NCBI GenBank assembly: GCA_051016205.1 | Contig: CP136534.1 | Span: forward strand, 5,580,001 to 5,644,000 | DNA length: 64,000 bases | Source of the DNA: Acuticoccus sp051016205 | Lineage (GTDB): Bacteria; Pseudomonadota; Alphaproteobacteria; Rhizobiales; Amorphaceae | Direction of reading: 5' to 3' | Shown here: positions 34,331 through 43,138 of the stretch, one piece after another | How the letters are laid out: the number at the start of each line of letters is the position of its first letter | Position numbering within the stretch: the first letter of the stretch is position 1 | Position numbers and translations under genes: made by a program | Notes under the pieces: model-generated | Databases searched by the model: none | What the model saw: only the letters and a program-made list of their open reading frames with translations | Told to the model about the DNA's origin: nothing

Positions 34331-35743
34331 TCAGGTCTTAGCGATGGTGGATAAGAAGGTGTCCTCGTTGCGCGGTTTGGGCGGCGGCATCGTCTGCACC
34401 ACCTCGCGGCCATAGCCTGGGGAAACGAGGATTTGCCCGTCACGCATCACCGGCCGGCCGCGCACATAGGTGGCAACGGGCCAGGCGGTGACCTCCATAC
34501 CCTCATAGGCGCTCACCTTGCCTTTGGACGACAACCGCTCTGCCGAAAGTCTCTCTGTGCGGTTGAGATCGACAAGCACGAGGTCGGCATCCGCACCCGG
34601 CGCAATGACGCCCTTTTGCCCATAAAGGCCGAAGGCGCGGGCGGGCGCGGCCGATGAGATGGCAGCATAGCGCGTCAACGGCATCAGGCCTTGCTTGGCA
34701 AGGGTGAGGAGGATGGGAAGCTGCGTCTCCACGCCAGGAAAACCGCACGCAACGTCCCAGATTGTGTCGCCTTGCTTTTCCTGAGGCGCGTGGGGGGCAT
34801 GGTCGGTGGCAATCATGTCGATGAGCCCATCGGCCAGCGCCTGTCGCAAAGGAGCCTGATTGATGCGCGAGCGAATGGGCGGGTTCATGCGCAAGATCTC
34901 GCCACCGGGGCGGTCCATGTCCTCAACGCCGAGGGTGAGGTACTGGGGCAGCGTTTCGACCGTCACGTCGACGCCGCGCGCCTTGAAGAAGTCAATGTAA
35001 GGCAAGCTGAGGGCGGTGGATTCGTGCACGATGTGGATGCGTGCACCCGTCCACTCCGCAAGGACGCAGCTTTTCGACAACGCTTCGAGCGCCACCACGT
35101 CGGTGCGGGCAAGGAGATGGTCTGCAGGCCCGTTGCGGCCGGCCGCCTTCAGCCGATCCTCCCGCCAGAACAGGATGGGCGAGTTTTCTGCGTGGATGGA
35201 GCAGCGTTTGCCGATCTTCGCCAGGATCTCGAACGCCTCCAGGATCGCCCCATCCGAAGGGCATGGAAGGTTGCCTGTCGTGTTGCCAAGGAAGAGCTTG
35301 AAGCCGATCACGCCGGCTTCGGCCATGGGCTCGATCTCGTGCAAATTGTCATCGAGGAGAACGCCATAGAGGCCGAAATCCACGATGGCGTTTTGGGCTG
35401 CAATGTCCTTCTTCAGGCGGTAGTGGCGCACGGTGTCCACGGGCGGGACGGTGTTGGGCATATCAAACACCGTGGTCACGCCGCCCATGGCAGCAGCGCG
35501 CGAGCCGGTCTCCCAGTCTTCCTTGTGGTCCATGCCAGGTTCGCGGAAGTGGACGTGGACGTCGATCACCCCTGGGAAAAGGTGAAGCCCCGTGGCGTCG
35601 ATGGTTTCTTCGGCAGGGGGCATGGCAAAAGGAGCGCCGACGGCAACAATCTTCTCTCCATCGATGGCGACGGAGGCCTCGAAGATTGCCGTCTCGGTCA
35701 CGACGGTGGCGCCGTTGATGATCCTGTCCACCTGGCCTGTCAC
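34331..35743 (-). CDS. Dihydroorotase/hydantoinase-type amidohydrolase
   Basis: Cyclic-amide hydrolase of 470 aa. The dinuclear zinc site is complete: GVIDVHVHFREPGMDHKEDW (HxH), the carboxylated Lys in GVIGFKLFLGNTTG, SIHAEN, IHIVHES and the Asp in MIATDHAPHAPQEK. These features are shared by dihydroorotase, allantoinase and hydantoinase, so substrate is open. Context argues for a catabolic enzyme: it diverges from an SDR gene, and NMT1-type transporters for pyrimidine-like compounds follow. The start is GTG at 35743 with GGAG 7 bp upstream; the long upstream frame to 36109 is rejected. Confidence 0.85.
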   Translation of the reverse strand: MTGQVDRIINGATVVTETAIFEASVAIDGEKIVAVGAPFAMPPAEETIDATGLHLFPGVIDVHVHFREPGMDHKEDWETGSRAAAMGGVTTVFDMPNTVPPVDTVRHYRLKKDIAAQNAIVDFGLYGVLLDDNLHEIEPMAEAGVIGFKLFLGNTTGNLPCPSDGAILEAFEILAKIGKRCSIHAENSPILFWREDRLKAAGRNGPADHLLARTDVVALEALSKSCVLAEWTGARIHIVHESTALSLPYIDFFKARGVDVTVETLPQYLTLGVEDMDRPGGEILRMNPPIRSRINQAPLRQALADGLIDMIATDHAPHAPQEKQGDTIWDVACGFPGVETQLPILLTLAKQGLMPLTRYAAISSAAPARAFGLYGQKGVIAPGADADLVLVDLNRTERLSAERLSSKGKVSAYEGMEVTAWPVATYVRGRPVMRDGQILVSPGYGREVVQTMPPPKPRNEDTFLSTIAKT

Positions 35744-35866
35744 AGTGTTTCTCCTTAGCCGCCTTGTGTTGGTGGCACATTCGCGGCCCTGCGATCCATC
35801 CCTGCGGGTCGATGGGTTGTGTGGGCGGGCGCCTTCATGTGGTCTTGTCCACCGCTTCAGGAGGAG

Positions 35867-36661
35867 ATGAGTGCGACCATGGATCTTGCCGACAAAACCG
35901 CCTTCGTCACGGGCCCCGCCAAGGGGATGGGTCGTGCCATCTCCCTGGCGCTTGCCAAGGAAGGGGCCGACCTTGCCCTTGCCGGGCGCGACCTTGCCCC
36001 CATCGGGGCCGTCGCCGATGAGGTGCGTGCTTTGGGCCGCGGGGCCATGGTGCTTGGCTGCAATGTCACCGACGAGGACGAGGTGACCGCCGCTGTGACC
36101 GCCGCACAAAAGGCGTGGGATGGCAGGATCGACATTCTGGTCAACGTTGCCGGTGGGCGCGGCCCCATCGGCAAGTCAGGCATTGAGACGAGCGCGGACG
36201 AGTTCGACGCCATCATGGCGCTCAACGTGAAGGGCTGCTTTTTGACGATGCGTGCCGTGTTGCCGCAGATGATGGCCCGCCGCAGCGGCAAGGTCGTCAA
36301 CATTGGCGGCACCTTCGGCCTGCGCGGGCGTGCCGGACGGCTGTCCTATAGCGCCTCCAAGTGGGGGATGCGCGGCCTCACCAAGAGCTTTGCCTTGGAG
36401 GCCGGCCCCCACAACATCAACGTCAACAGCGTGTGCCCCGGAATGGTGAGGGGTCCGCGGTTCGAGACGGTGTGCGCTGAGATGGCCGAGCGCCTCGGCA
36501 TCACCCACGAAGAGGCCGCCGCCCGCCACGCGGAAGACTATGCGCTCCGCCGCCTCTCCACCGACGAGGACGTTGCCAACGCCGTCGTCTTCCTCGCCAG
36601 CGAGAAATCGCGCCAGATCACCGGCCAAGACATCGCCGTGGACGGCGGCTGGGTCATCTGA
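35867..36661 (+). CDS. Short-chain dehydrogenase/reductase (SDR)
   Basis: NAD(P)-dependent oxidoreductase of 264 aa. The cofactor loop is TGPAKGMGRAIS (TGxxxGxG), followed by VNVAGGRGP (NAG variant), the catalytic Ser in KVVNIGGTFG region and the YSASKWG pair. The C-terminus TGQDIAVDGGWVI is typical of classical SDRs. AGGAGG immediately precedes ATG 35867; ATG 35879 is an alternative. It diverges from the amidohydrolase by 123 bp, so both are likely co-regulated. Substrate unknown. A hairpin with T-tract follows. Confidence 0.85.
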   Translation: MSATMDLADKTAFVTGPAKGMGRAISLALAKEGADLALAGRDLAPIGAVADEVRALGRGAMVLGCNVTDEDEVTAAVTAAQKAWDGRIDILVNVAGGRGPIGKSGIETSADEFDAIMALNVKGCFLTMRAVLPQMMARRSGKVVNIGGTFGLRGRAGRLSYSASKWGMRGLTKSFALEAGPHNINVNSVCPGMVRGPRFETVCAEMAERLGITHEEAAARHAEDYALRRLSTDEDVANAVVFLASEKSRQITGQDIAVDGGWVI

Positions 36662-36720
36662 CCCGTCCACCTGCAAGACCACCACGACCCAGCACAAACG
36701 TCCAACACACTTCCCATCAC

Positions 36721-36910
36721 AGTTCCTTTGGAGAGATGGAAGCCTGACGTTCCACGAAAGTCCGCTGTTGCGGACTTTCGCGTTTTTGGATGCCGAACTA
36801 CGGAACACCGCAGTTCGGTGGAGCCGACTAAAGACCCACCCCCGCTCCGCGGGAGAATTGTGCATCGGCGGGAGGGCTTAGCACGGCCCCCATCGGCCGA
36901 TGGGACACAC
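36721..36910 (+). repeat. Decayed intergenic module B (shared with 17601-17790)
   Basis: Carries the same four blocks as 17601-17790: TTCCTTTGGAGAGATGGAA, GAGCCGACT (36821-36829), CCCCGCTCCGCGGGA (36840-36854) and GGCGGGAGGGC...CCCCCATCGGCCG (36867-36899). Between blocks 1 and 2 lie two hairpins absent from the other copy. The remaining gap to the next gene (to 37021) shows nothing else. Confidence 0.7.
36755..36786 (+). terminator. Probable terminator of the SDR gene
   Basis: Perfect 11-bp stem CGAAAGTCCGC-TGTT-GCGGACTTTCG (36755-36780) followed by CGTTTTT. It lies 94 bp after the SDR stop. A second hairpin CCGAACT...AGTTCGG (36793-36818) follows without T-run. Confidence 0.7.
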
Positions 36911-37021
36911 GCACACCTCGCAATCACCGCCCGAACGGCTGTACACCACCCCTCGCACGGTGCCGGCGGCCCTGGTCCGAGACTTGCTTGTCCGCTGGCC
37001 AACAACAATGAGGATGAGCCT

Positions 37022-38074
37022 ATGACATCGCATCTCCGCCGCCTTGCCCGCATTGCCGTCACCGGCGCGGCATTGGCCCTGACGCCGGCCGCGGCCTTTG
37101 CACAAACGGACGTGAAGTTCGTTCTCGACTGGGCCTGGCAGGCCATGCACGGCCCGTTCCTGATTGCCCTCGACAAGGGGTATTACGAAGACGAAGGCCT
37201 GAACGTGACCATCGATAGGGGCTTTGGCTCTGGCGACACCATCGCGAAGGTGGCCTCAGGCGCCTACGAGATCGGGTTTGCGGAAGGCACCGGCCTTTTG
37301 AAGTTCAACACCGAAAACCCGGACGATGCGGTGATTACCGTTATGGTCATCAACGATCAGTCGCCGACGGGGGTCATCTCGCTGAAGAAGAACGGCGTTG
37401 AGACACCGGCCGACCTTCCCGGCAAGAAAATCTCGGCAACGCAGAATGCGGCGACCGTGCTCGCCTGGCCGGTGTTTGCCAAAATCAACGGGCTCGACCC
37501 TGAAAGCATCGAGTACGTGTTCGTGGAGCCGAACCTGCGCGATGCGATGGTCATCCAAGGCCGTGCGGACGCCACCTTCGGCTTTTCCACCACCACGGTC
37601 CTCAATATGATCCAGGCGGGGATGGCGCCTGAGGACGTGACCTACTTCACGCTGGCACAGCACGGCCTTCAGCCGTATTCATCAGGCATCATCGTGCGCA
37701 AAGACTATGCCGAAGAGAACCCCGAGGTGGTGGCAGGTTTCGTGCGGGCGACCGTCAAGGGCCTCCTGGACATGCTGGAAGATCCTGCTGCAGGGATTGC
37801 TCTTTTGAAGGAGCGCGAGCCGCTTGTGGACACTGAGGTGGAAGCACGCCGCTGGGACCTTGCTGAGGAGCTTTCCATTTTGACCCCGTCGGTGGCCGAA
37901 AAGGGCATCAGCGCGGTGGACCGCGAGCGGTTCGAGACGGCGGCCAAGCAGATCGCAGAGGCGTTCGGCATGGATGTGGAGCCCAATATGGACGACTACT
38001 ATTCAGGGGAATTCCTGCCGCCTTTGGAAGAGCGTCAGGTCTCCGACGCTGTGAAGGCGCGCGCCGCGCAGTAG
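37022..38074 (+). CDS. ABC transporter substrate-binding protein, NMT1/THI5-like (1)
   Basis: Periplasmic binding protein of 350 aa with a Sec signal peptide (MTSHLRRLARIAVTGAALAL..., cleavage near AFA-QTD). The NMT1 signature VKFVLDWAWQAMHGPFLIALDKGYYEDEG is canonical, and the family includes binders of thiamine precursors, riboflavin and pyrimidine- or aromatic-type ligands. The ATG at 37022 starts the signal peptide; the longer frame from 36728 crosses the intergenic module. It is convergent with the MR-family gene and has no transporter subunits on its own strand, so it probably shares the permease/ATPase at 39305-40865. Confidence 0.87.
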   Translation: MTSHLRRLARIAVTGAALALTPAAAFAQTDVKFVLDWAWQAMHGPFLIALDKGYYEDEGLNVTIDRGFGSGDTIAKVASGAYEIGFAEGTGLLKFNTENPDDAVITVMVINDQSPTGVISLKKNGVETPADLPGKKISATQNAATVLAWPVFAKINGLDPESIEYVFVEPNLRDAMVIQGRADATFGFSTTTVLNMIQAGMAPEDVTYFTLAQHGLQPYSSGIIVRKDYAEENPEVVAGFVRATVKGLLDMLEDPAAGIALLKEREPLVDTEVEARRWDLAEELSILTPSVAEKGISAVDRERFETAAKQIAEAFGMDVEPNMDDYYSGEFLPPLEERQVSDAVKARAAQ

Positions 38075-38079
38075 TGCGA

Positions 38080-39282
38080 TCAGGTCCGCTGCCAGGTCTC
38101 ATCAGGCGGCGGGCCCCAATCGTTCAACATGCAGGAATAGACGGCGCTTTCGTCGAACGGATAGCGCGCCTCCATCTCCTCCGTCAGCGTCAGGCCGAGC
38201 CCTGGCGCCGACGGCTTCAAGAGCTTGCCGCCCACGATGCGGCCTTGATCGCCCATCATTTCGGCGGCGAGGGGGAAATCCAGCATCGGGTACTCCACCA
38301 GATCTCCGCTGGCAGCAAAGGCGGCGTGGTAGCTTGCCATGATGGCCGCCGCACCGCCCCAGGCATGGACCACAACGCCCACATCGTGCTTGGCCGCGGC
38401 CTTGAAAATCTCCATCACGGCGCTGATGCCACCGATGACGGAGGCGTCGGGCTGGACGGCATCATAAACACCGTTTGAGAGGCGCTCGATCATCTCCTTG
38501 GGCGTGGTGATGATTTCCCCGCCATAGACAGGCACGTCGATGCGCCGGCGCAGTTCGCGAAAACCCTCGGGCGCATCGGGACCGATGGCCTCTTCAAGGA
38601 AGACCATGCGCTGGTCGGTGATGGTGTGGACGGCCTCAACGAAGGTGACGACGGTATCCACCGCCTGGGGCGGGTCGGCAAGGTTCTGGCACATGTCGAC
38701 ACCCACTTGGATACCGCGGGCCGCCGCCTCCTCAAGGATCCAGGCGGTGCGGAAGATGTCGCGCGCCACCGAGCGGATTTTGTAGAGCGTGATGCCAAGG
38801 GCCTGGAGCCTGTCCAACTCATCCAGAAACTGATGCTTGGCATCGCAGCAGCCGCCGCTACCATAGATCTTGATGGCCTCCGCCTTCGCTCCGCCAAGGA
38901 GATTGTAGACCGGGACGCCCTCGGACTTCGCCTTGGCATCCTGCAGGGCAATCTCGAACGCGCTGATGACGTGGCGCGCCGCCCCTTGCAGGGACCAGTA
39001 ATCGCACAGGCTGCGAAGGTCGCGCACGCGCCTTGCAATGTCGAACCCATCGCGCCCCTCCATGTAGGGCCGGCACAGGTCCACGATGGCGACGAAGACT
39101 TTGGGGGCAAAGACCGCAAGGTAGCCCTCGCCAAGCCCCCTCACCCCATTGTCGAGGGTGATTTCCACCATGCCGATGGTGCGCTTGGGTCCGTTGGGGA
39201 AGCACTCTTTGATCTCAGGATCGTCCGCATCCGCATACGGGGACGACAGGAGGACTGTGCGTACTGCAGCGATCTTGGCCAT
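38080..39282 (-). CDS. Mandelate racemase/muconate lactonizing enzyme family protein
   Basis: Enolase-superfamily enzyme of 400 aa, a dehydratase, racemase or epimerase of carboxylates. The metal ligands are Asp in GIQVGVDMCQN, Glu in MVFLEEAIGP and Glu in VYGGEIITTPKEM. A His-Asp pair occurs in VQPDASVIGGIS and VVVHAWGGAAA, as in the mandelate racemase subgroup. The usual KxK motif reads KIR (in TLYKIRSVARD), so the second catalytic Lys is an Arg. It lies 22 bp upstream of the permease gene on the same strand and is probably the catabolic enzyme for the imported compound. Confidence 0.85.
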   Translation of the reverse strand: MAKIAAVRTVLLSSPYADADDPEIKECFPNGPKRTIGMVEITLDNGVRGLGEGYLAVFAPKVFVAIVDLCRPYMEGRDGFDIARRVRDLRSLCDYWSLQGAARHVISAFEIALQDAKAKSEGVPVYNLLGGAKAEAIKIYGSGGCCDAKHQFLDELDRLQALGITLYKIRSVARDIFRTAWILEEAAARGIQVGVDMCQNLADPPQAVDTVVTFVEAVHTITDQRMVFLEEAIGPDAPEGFRELRRRIDVPVYGGEIITTPKEMIERLSNGVYDAVQPDASVIGGISAVMEIFKAAAKHDVGVVVHAWGGAAAIMASYHAAFAASGDLVEYPMLDFPLAAEMMGDQGRIVGGKLLKPSAPGLGLTLTEEMEARYPFDESAVYSCMLNDWGPPPDETWQRT

Positions 39283-39304
39283 CTGAGTCTTTCCTCCCGT
39301 GGTG

Positions 39305-40117
39305 TCAGTGGCCCTGGCGGCGGACGGAGACGTGCCAGGGGATCAAGAGCCGCTCGGCCAGGGTGACGGCGCCGAAAAGGGCGAGCCCCACAAGTGTCAG
39401 GAAGAAGATGCCTGCAAAGGCAAGATCAGGCCGCATGTTGCCGGTGACGATCTGGATGTAAAAGCCAAGCCCTTTGTCCGATCCGATGAATTCGGCAATG
39501 GCGGCTCCAACCGTGGCGTTGATGGCGGCATACTTGAAGCCCACGAAGCACTGGGGGAGTGCTGCCGGAAGGCGCACTTTGAAGAAGGTCTTGGCCACAC
39601 CGGCGCCGGTGGAGCGGGCAAAGCGTGTCAACTCTTCGCTCAAGGAGTTGAAGGCCAAAATGGCGTTCAAAACGATGGGGAAGAAGCAAACCAAAAAGAC
39701 GATGATGACCTTGGGCAACAACCCGAAGCCGAGCCAGGAAATGAAGAGCGGCGCAAATGCAATCTTCGGCACCATCTCAATACACACAAGGAACGGGTAG
39801 ACTGTGCGCCGCAAGATGGACGAGAAGGCGATGGCAAGGCCGAGAGGCACGGCAAGGATGACCGCAAGGACATAGCCAAGCACCGTCTCGGAGGCGGTGA
39901 TGTAGGTGTAGTAAAGGAGCCTGCCGATGTCCGCCCAACCCTTCTCCACGATGAGTGTGGGCGGCGGGAGGATGTAAAGGGGAATGTCGAACAGCGTGAT
40001 CGACCATTCCCAGAACAAGAAGAAGCCCACGAAAAAGGCAAGGAACATCCACGAGCGGACGATGAGCGTTCCCATGCGCGCCATCGCGCGCCGACCCTCA
40101 AAGGACGCCGAAGCCAC
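39305..40117 (-). CDS. ABC transporter permease (SsuC/TauC family)
   Basis: Inner-membrane permease of up to 270 aa with about six helices. The EAA-like loop is FARSTGAGVAKTFFKVRLPAALP, the usual ATPase contact of this class, followed by FVGFKYAAINATVGAAIAEFIG. The family imports sulfonates, taurine, thiamine precursors and related ligands with NMT1-type binding proteins, matching its neighbours. The 5' end overlaps the ATPase gene by 20 bp. An internal ATG (MARMGT, 40084) could be the real start. Confidence 0.9.
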   Translation of the reverse strand: MASASFEGRRAMARMGTLIVRSWMFLAFFVGFFLFWEWSITLFDIPLYILPPPTLIVEKGWADIGRLLYYTYITASETVLGYVLAVILAVPLGLAIAFSSILRRTVYPFLVCIEMVPKIAFAPLFISWLGFGLLPKVIIVFLVCFFPIVLNAILAFNSLSEELTRFARSTGAGVAKTFFKVRLPAALPQCFVGFKYAAINATVGAAIAEFIGSDKGLGFYIQIVTGNMRPDLAFAGIFFLTLVGLALFGAVTLAERLLIPWHVSVRRQGH

Positions 40118-40865
40118 GGAAGATCTCCTCCACTTCGTGCCCGTAGGCGGAAAACTCGGGACTGCGCTTCACGTGGAAGTCCCGCGGGAAGGGCAGGTCC
40201 ACATCGATGATCCGGTCGATCCGCCCAGGTCGCGGCGTGATGACGGCAACGCGGGTGGAGAGCTGGATCGCCTCATCGATGGAGTGGGTGACGAAGACCA
40301 CGGTCGGCCGCTGATCCATCCACAAATCCTGGAGATCGCGGCGGATCGCCTCGCGCGTCATGGCGTCGAGCTTGCCCAGCGGCTCGTCCAACAGCATCGT
40401 TTGGGGCGCATGAACCATTGCCTGGCAGAAGGCGGCGCGCTGCTGCATGCCGCCGGACAATTCGTAAGGGAAGCGGTCGGCAAAGCCTGTCAGGTGGACG
40501 GAGTCCAAAAGCGCATCGATCCGCTCGGCGTATTGGGCAACGTCGAGGCCGCGCATCTCAAGCTGGAGGGCAATGTTGCCGCGCACCGTGCGCCAGGGCA
40601 CCAAGGTGTTGTCCTGGAACATAATGCCGACATCGGTCTGCGGTCCCTTCACCCGCTTCTGGGCGATGGTGACCGCGCCCTCGCTCGGCGCCAGAAGGCC
40701 CGCCACCATCAGCATCAAGGTGGACTTGCCGCAGCCTGACGGGCCGAGGAGTGAGACGAATTCGCCTTCCCCGACCTCAAGGTCGACGGGGCCGAAGGCG
40801 TGCACGGCATCGGCCCCACTCCCAAAGGTCTTGGCAACGCCGTCAAGGACGATGAGCGGGGCCAT
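40098..40865 (-). CDS. ABC transporter ATP-binding protein (SsuB/TauB type)
   Basis: ATPase of 255 aa energising the NMT1-type importer. Walker A is LLGPSGCGKSTLML, the signature is YELSGGMQQRAAFCQA, Walker B is TMLLDEPLGKLD, and the switch His is in VVFVTHSIDEAIQLS. MFQDNTLVPWRTVRGNIAL is the Q-loop. It precedes the permease and follows the binding protein in transcription order, with short gaps. Confidence 0.93.
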   Translation of the reverse strand: MAPLIVLDGVAKTFGSGADAVHAFGPVDLEVGEGEFVSLLGPSGCGKSTLMLMVAGLLAPSEGAVTIAQKRVKGPQTDVGIMFQDNTLVPWRTVRGNIALQLEMRGLDVAQYAERIDALLDSVHLTGFADRFPYELSGGMQQRAAFCQAMVHAPQTMLLDEPLGKLDAMTREAIRRDLQDLWMDQRPTVVFVTHSIDEAIQLSTRVAVITPRPGRIDRIIDVDLPFPRDFHVKRSPEFSAYGHEVEEIFRGFGVL

Positions 40866-40915
40866 GGCGGGTCACTCTCTGGGGCGCCGCTTGAGCCAAG
40901 CGACGCCCGCTCGCC

Positions 40916-41914
40916 TTAGTTGACGAACTGGTTGGTATAGAAGGAGGCGGGGTCCGCGTTTGGATCGAGGTCGTTATACTCCTTCATGAGGTTGACCATC
41001 CCCTCCCAATCGGACGGAACGTTGAGGCCGAGCGTCTTGTCGGCATTGGCACCAGAATAAAGGATGCCGAGGGTGACATCGAGCACGGAGCGGGCCTGCG
41101 CCTTGCCCTGATCTTCGGCCATGGTGCCGCCGACAATGTCGGCCATGGAGGCGACCGCAGCGTCGGGGTCGGCTTCGGCGGCCTTGTAGGCGGCGATGGT
41201 GGCATCAACGAAACGGTCCACCAGCTCAGGCTTTTCGGCAATGGTGTCGTTGTGGGTGGAGATGCAGTAGCCCACCTGGTTGACGCCATAGTCGGAGTAA
41301 GGAAACGACACGGGATCCTCGCCGCCATTGGCTTTGATCTCCGCAGGCTTGTCGTCGAGCCCGCCGAGCATACCCACAGCATCGCCAGAGCCTTGCAGGT
41401 AGCTCGACACCAGCGCCCCGTCAGGCACGTTGACGATGCGCACATCCCCTTCCGACAGCCCCGCATTAGACAGGACGATAGGAAAGAAGGTGTTGACGCC
41501 TGCGTTGGCGGTGGTCAGCAGAGTTTTGCCTTTGAGATCAGCAATTTCCGACACGCCTGCATCGGGCCGCACGAGGATGGCTTCGGTCCCCATGGCGTCG
41601 ATGACGGCAACGGAGGTGATGGGCGCACCCTGGGAGGCGAGCGTCACCAGCGCCCCGCAGGACCCGTAGGCAAAGTCCGAGTCGCCGTTGGCCACCAACC
41701 TGTGGGCAGAGCTCGAGCCGTTGCCTGAGCGGATGTCGAGGTCGATGCCGGCGTCGTCGTAAAGCCCTTTGTCCTTGCCCAGCGCGAAGCCTGCGTGGGA
41801 GCCGTAGTACATCCAGTTCAGCCGCAGCCGTACATCGTCTTCGGCAAAGCTTGGTGTGGCGAACGCAATTGCCGCAACGGCGCCTGCGGCCAGTGTCAGG
41901 TGTTTCAGGACCAT
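40916..41914 (-). CDS. ABC transporter substrate-binding protein, NMT1/THI5-like (2)
   Basis: Periplasmic binding protein of 332 aa with signal peptide (MVLKHLTLAAGAVAAIAF..., cleavage near SFA-EDD). The core reads VRLRLNWMYYGSHAGFALGKDKGLYDDAG, the NMT1 pattern. GGAGG just upstream fixes the start at 41914; the long frame to 42244 runs into the DapA-like gene. It is followed by ATPase, permease and MR-family enzyme, a complete importer plus enzyme. It is only distantly similar to the binding protein at 37022, so the two may bind different ligands. Confidence 0.9.
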   Translation of the reverse strand: MVLKHLTLAAGAVAAIAFATPSFAEDDVRLRLNWMYYGSHAGFALGKDKGLYDDAGIDLDIRSGNGSSSAHRLVANGDSDFAYGSCGALVTLASQGAPITSVAVIDAMGTEAILVRPDAGVSEIADLKGKTLLTTANAGVNTFFPIVLSNAGLSEGDVRIVNVPDGALVSSYLQGSGDAVGMLGGLDDKPAEIKANGGEDPVSFPYSDYGVNQVGYCISTHNDTIAEKPELVDRFVDATIAAYKAAEADPDAAVASMADIVGGTMAEDQGKAQARSVLDVTLGILYSGANADKTLGLNVPSDWEGMVNLMKEYNDLDPNADPASFYTNQFVN

Positions 41915-41961
41915 CGGATTCCTCCTTCTCGCATCGTTGGCGGTCTTTGGTTGGGGCGTTG

Positions 41962-42927
41962 TCATGCAATCACCCTTGGGGCGCCGATCTGCTTCAGCAT
42001 TGCCAGCGTTTCGGCGCGGTAGTTTTGGCGAATATCGCGGGTGGGCGGGCGGCAGCGACTTGAGGGCAAGCCCACAAGTTCCATACACAATTTGTCGAGA
42101 TAGCCATCGCCACTGGTGTAATTCTTCTCGATATCGACCCAGAGCTTGTAGAAGGGCATCGCCTCGTCCACGAGCATTCGAGCGATTTCGGGGTAATCTT
42201 GCCGCTTCACCGCGTCGACCAACGCGATGCCCCATTCGGGCCAAAAGTTGCAGTTGTGCACTTCAAACGCGCGGGCCCCCAGTGCGGGCATGGCGCTATA
42301 GGCAAAGAACAAGTTGTTATCGATGATGGTAAAGCGGCTGGAGAAGTGGGACGTGACGTCCTCGAACTCCATGGCGTCGGTGCGCGGGGTCGCCCATTTC
42401 AACCCGACAACACTTGGGATTTCCGCAAGCCTTTCGATCATCTCGAATGAGATGTTCGCGCTGGTCCAGAACGTGTTGTAGACAATGAGGCCGATGCGCG
42501 GCTCCGCCTCTGCGGCGGCGCGCACGAAGGCCTCGAAATCCCCTTGGGTGTGGGTGAAATAATAGGGGCACGACACCTGAATGAAGCGCGCGCCCACAGC
42601 GTAGGCGGCCTTTGCAAGGCGTTGAAGTTCAAGGGTGCTTGTGGTCTGGGCACCCATGGCGACGGGGGCGCGACCGTCGACGGCCTTCACCACGGTCTCG
42701 GCGACGCGCACACGCTCATCGAAGGTGAGGGTGGAGAAGTCGCCGGCAGCGCCTGCTGCCAGGAAGGTGGCGTAGTCGCCTGACAGGCCTGCGTCGATCA
42801 AGAAGTCCACATGGTGGCAGATGGCAGATTCGTTTAGCGAGAATGCAGTATCGTCGTAAAATGGCGTCGGGATCGTGACGTAGCAGCCGGCCAAGTCTTG
42901 CTTGTGCGCGTCGAAATCCGCGGACAC
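41962..42927 (-). CDS. DapA-family aldolase/lyase (DHDPS/NAL superfamily)
   Basis: TIM-barrel Schiff-base enzyme of 321 aa. It opens CYVTIPTPFYDDTAFSLNESA, has the catalytic Tyr in IGLIVYNTFWTS and the Schiff-base Lys in SVVGLKWATPRTD. The first GxxGE-type loop reads AAGAAGDFSTLT, without the usual Glu, so it is not dihydrodipicolinate synthase proper; a lyase, hydratase or decarboxylase for a keto acid is likelier. AAAGGAGG supports the GTG start at 42927. First gene of the minus-strand transporter operon, suggesting it acts with the MR-family enzyme. Confidence 0.85.
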   Translation of the reverse strand: MSADFDAHKQDLAGCYVTIPTPFYDDTAFSLNESAICHHVDFLIDAGLSGDYATFLAAGAAGDFSTLTFDERVRVAETVVKAVDGRAPVAMGAQTTSTLELQRLAKAAYAVGARFIQVSCPYYFTHTQGDFEAFVRAAAEAEPRIGLIVYNTFWTSANISFEMIERLAEIPSVVGLKWATPRTDAMEFEDVTSHFSSRFTIIDNNLFFAYSAMPALGARAFEVHNCNFWPEWGIALVDAVKRQDYPEIARMLVDEAMPFYKLWVDIEKNYTSGDGYLDKLCMELVGLPSSRCRPPTRDIRQNYRAETLAMLKQIGAPRVIA

Positions 42928-43078
42928 CGATGCCTCCTTTGATCGGGCAAAGCTTTCCCGTACCGACACCAAGGGGCGCCGACCGTCGAACCTGATGGAT
43001 GACTCCAAATGCGGCGGCGCACTGTTTGGGTTGCGCATCGCCGTGTCATTCAGTCTTGCGCCACACACCGCGGATGGA

Positions 43079-43113
43079 TTGACATTTTTAGCCAGAAAGA
43101 TGCTAATTCTGGC
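43079..43113 (+). promoter_or_regulatory. Promoter of the GlxA-type regulator with overlapping palindrome
   Basis: A consensus -35 TTGACA (43079-43084) is followed after 17 bp by GCTAAT (43102-43107). A 7-bp perfect inverted repeat GCCAGAA/TTCTGGC (43091-43097 and 43107-43113, 9-nt spacer) covers the spacer and -10, a good site for repression. The translation start at 43139 lies about 25 bp downstream of the expected transcript start. Confidence 0.65.
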
Positions 43114-43138
43114 CAAAAGCACCCCTCAGTGGCCAACG

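Noticed and set aside
41915..42244. Upstream extension of the second NMT1-type binding protein
   Set aside because: Would run through the DapA-like gene and hide the signal peptide, which starts at 41914 behind a good GGAGG.
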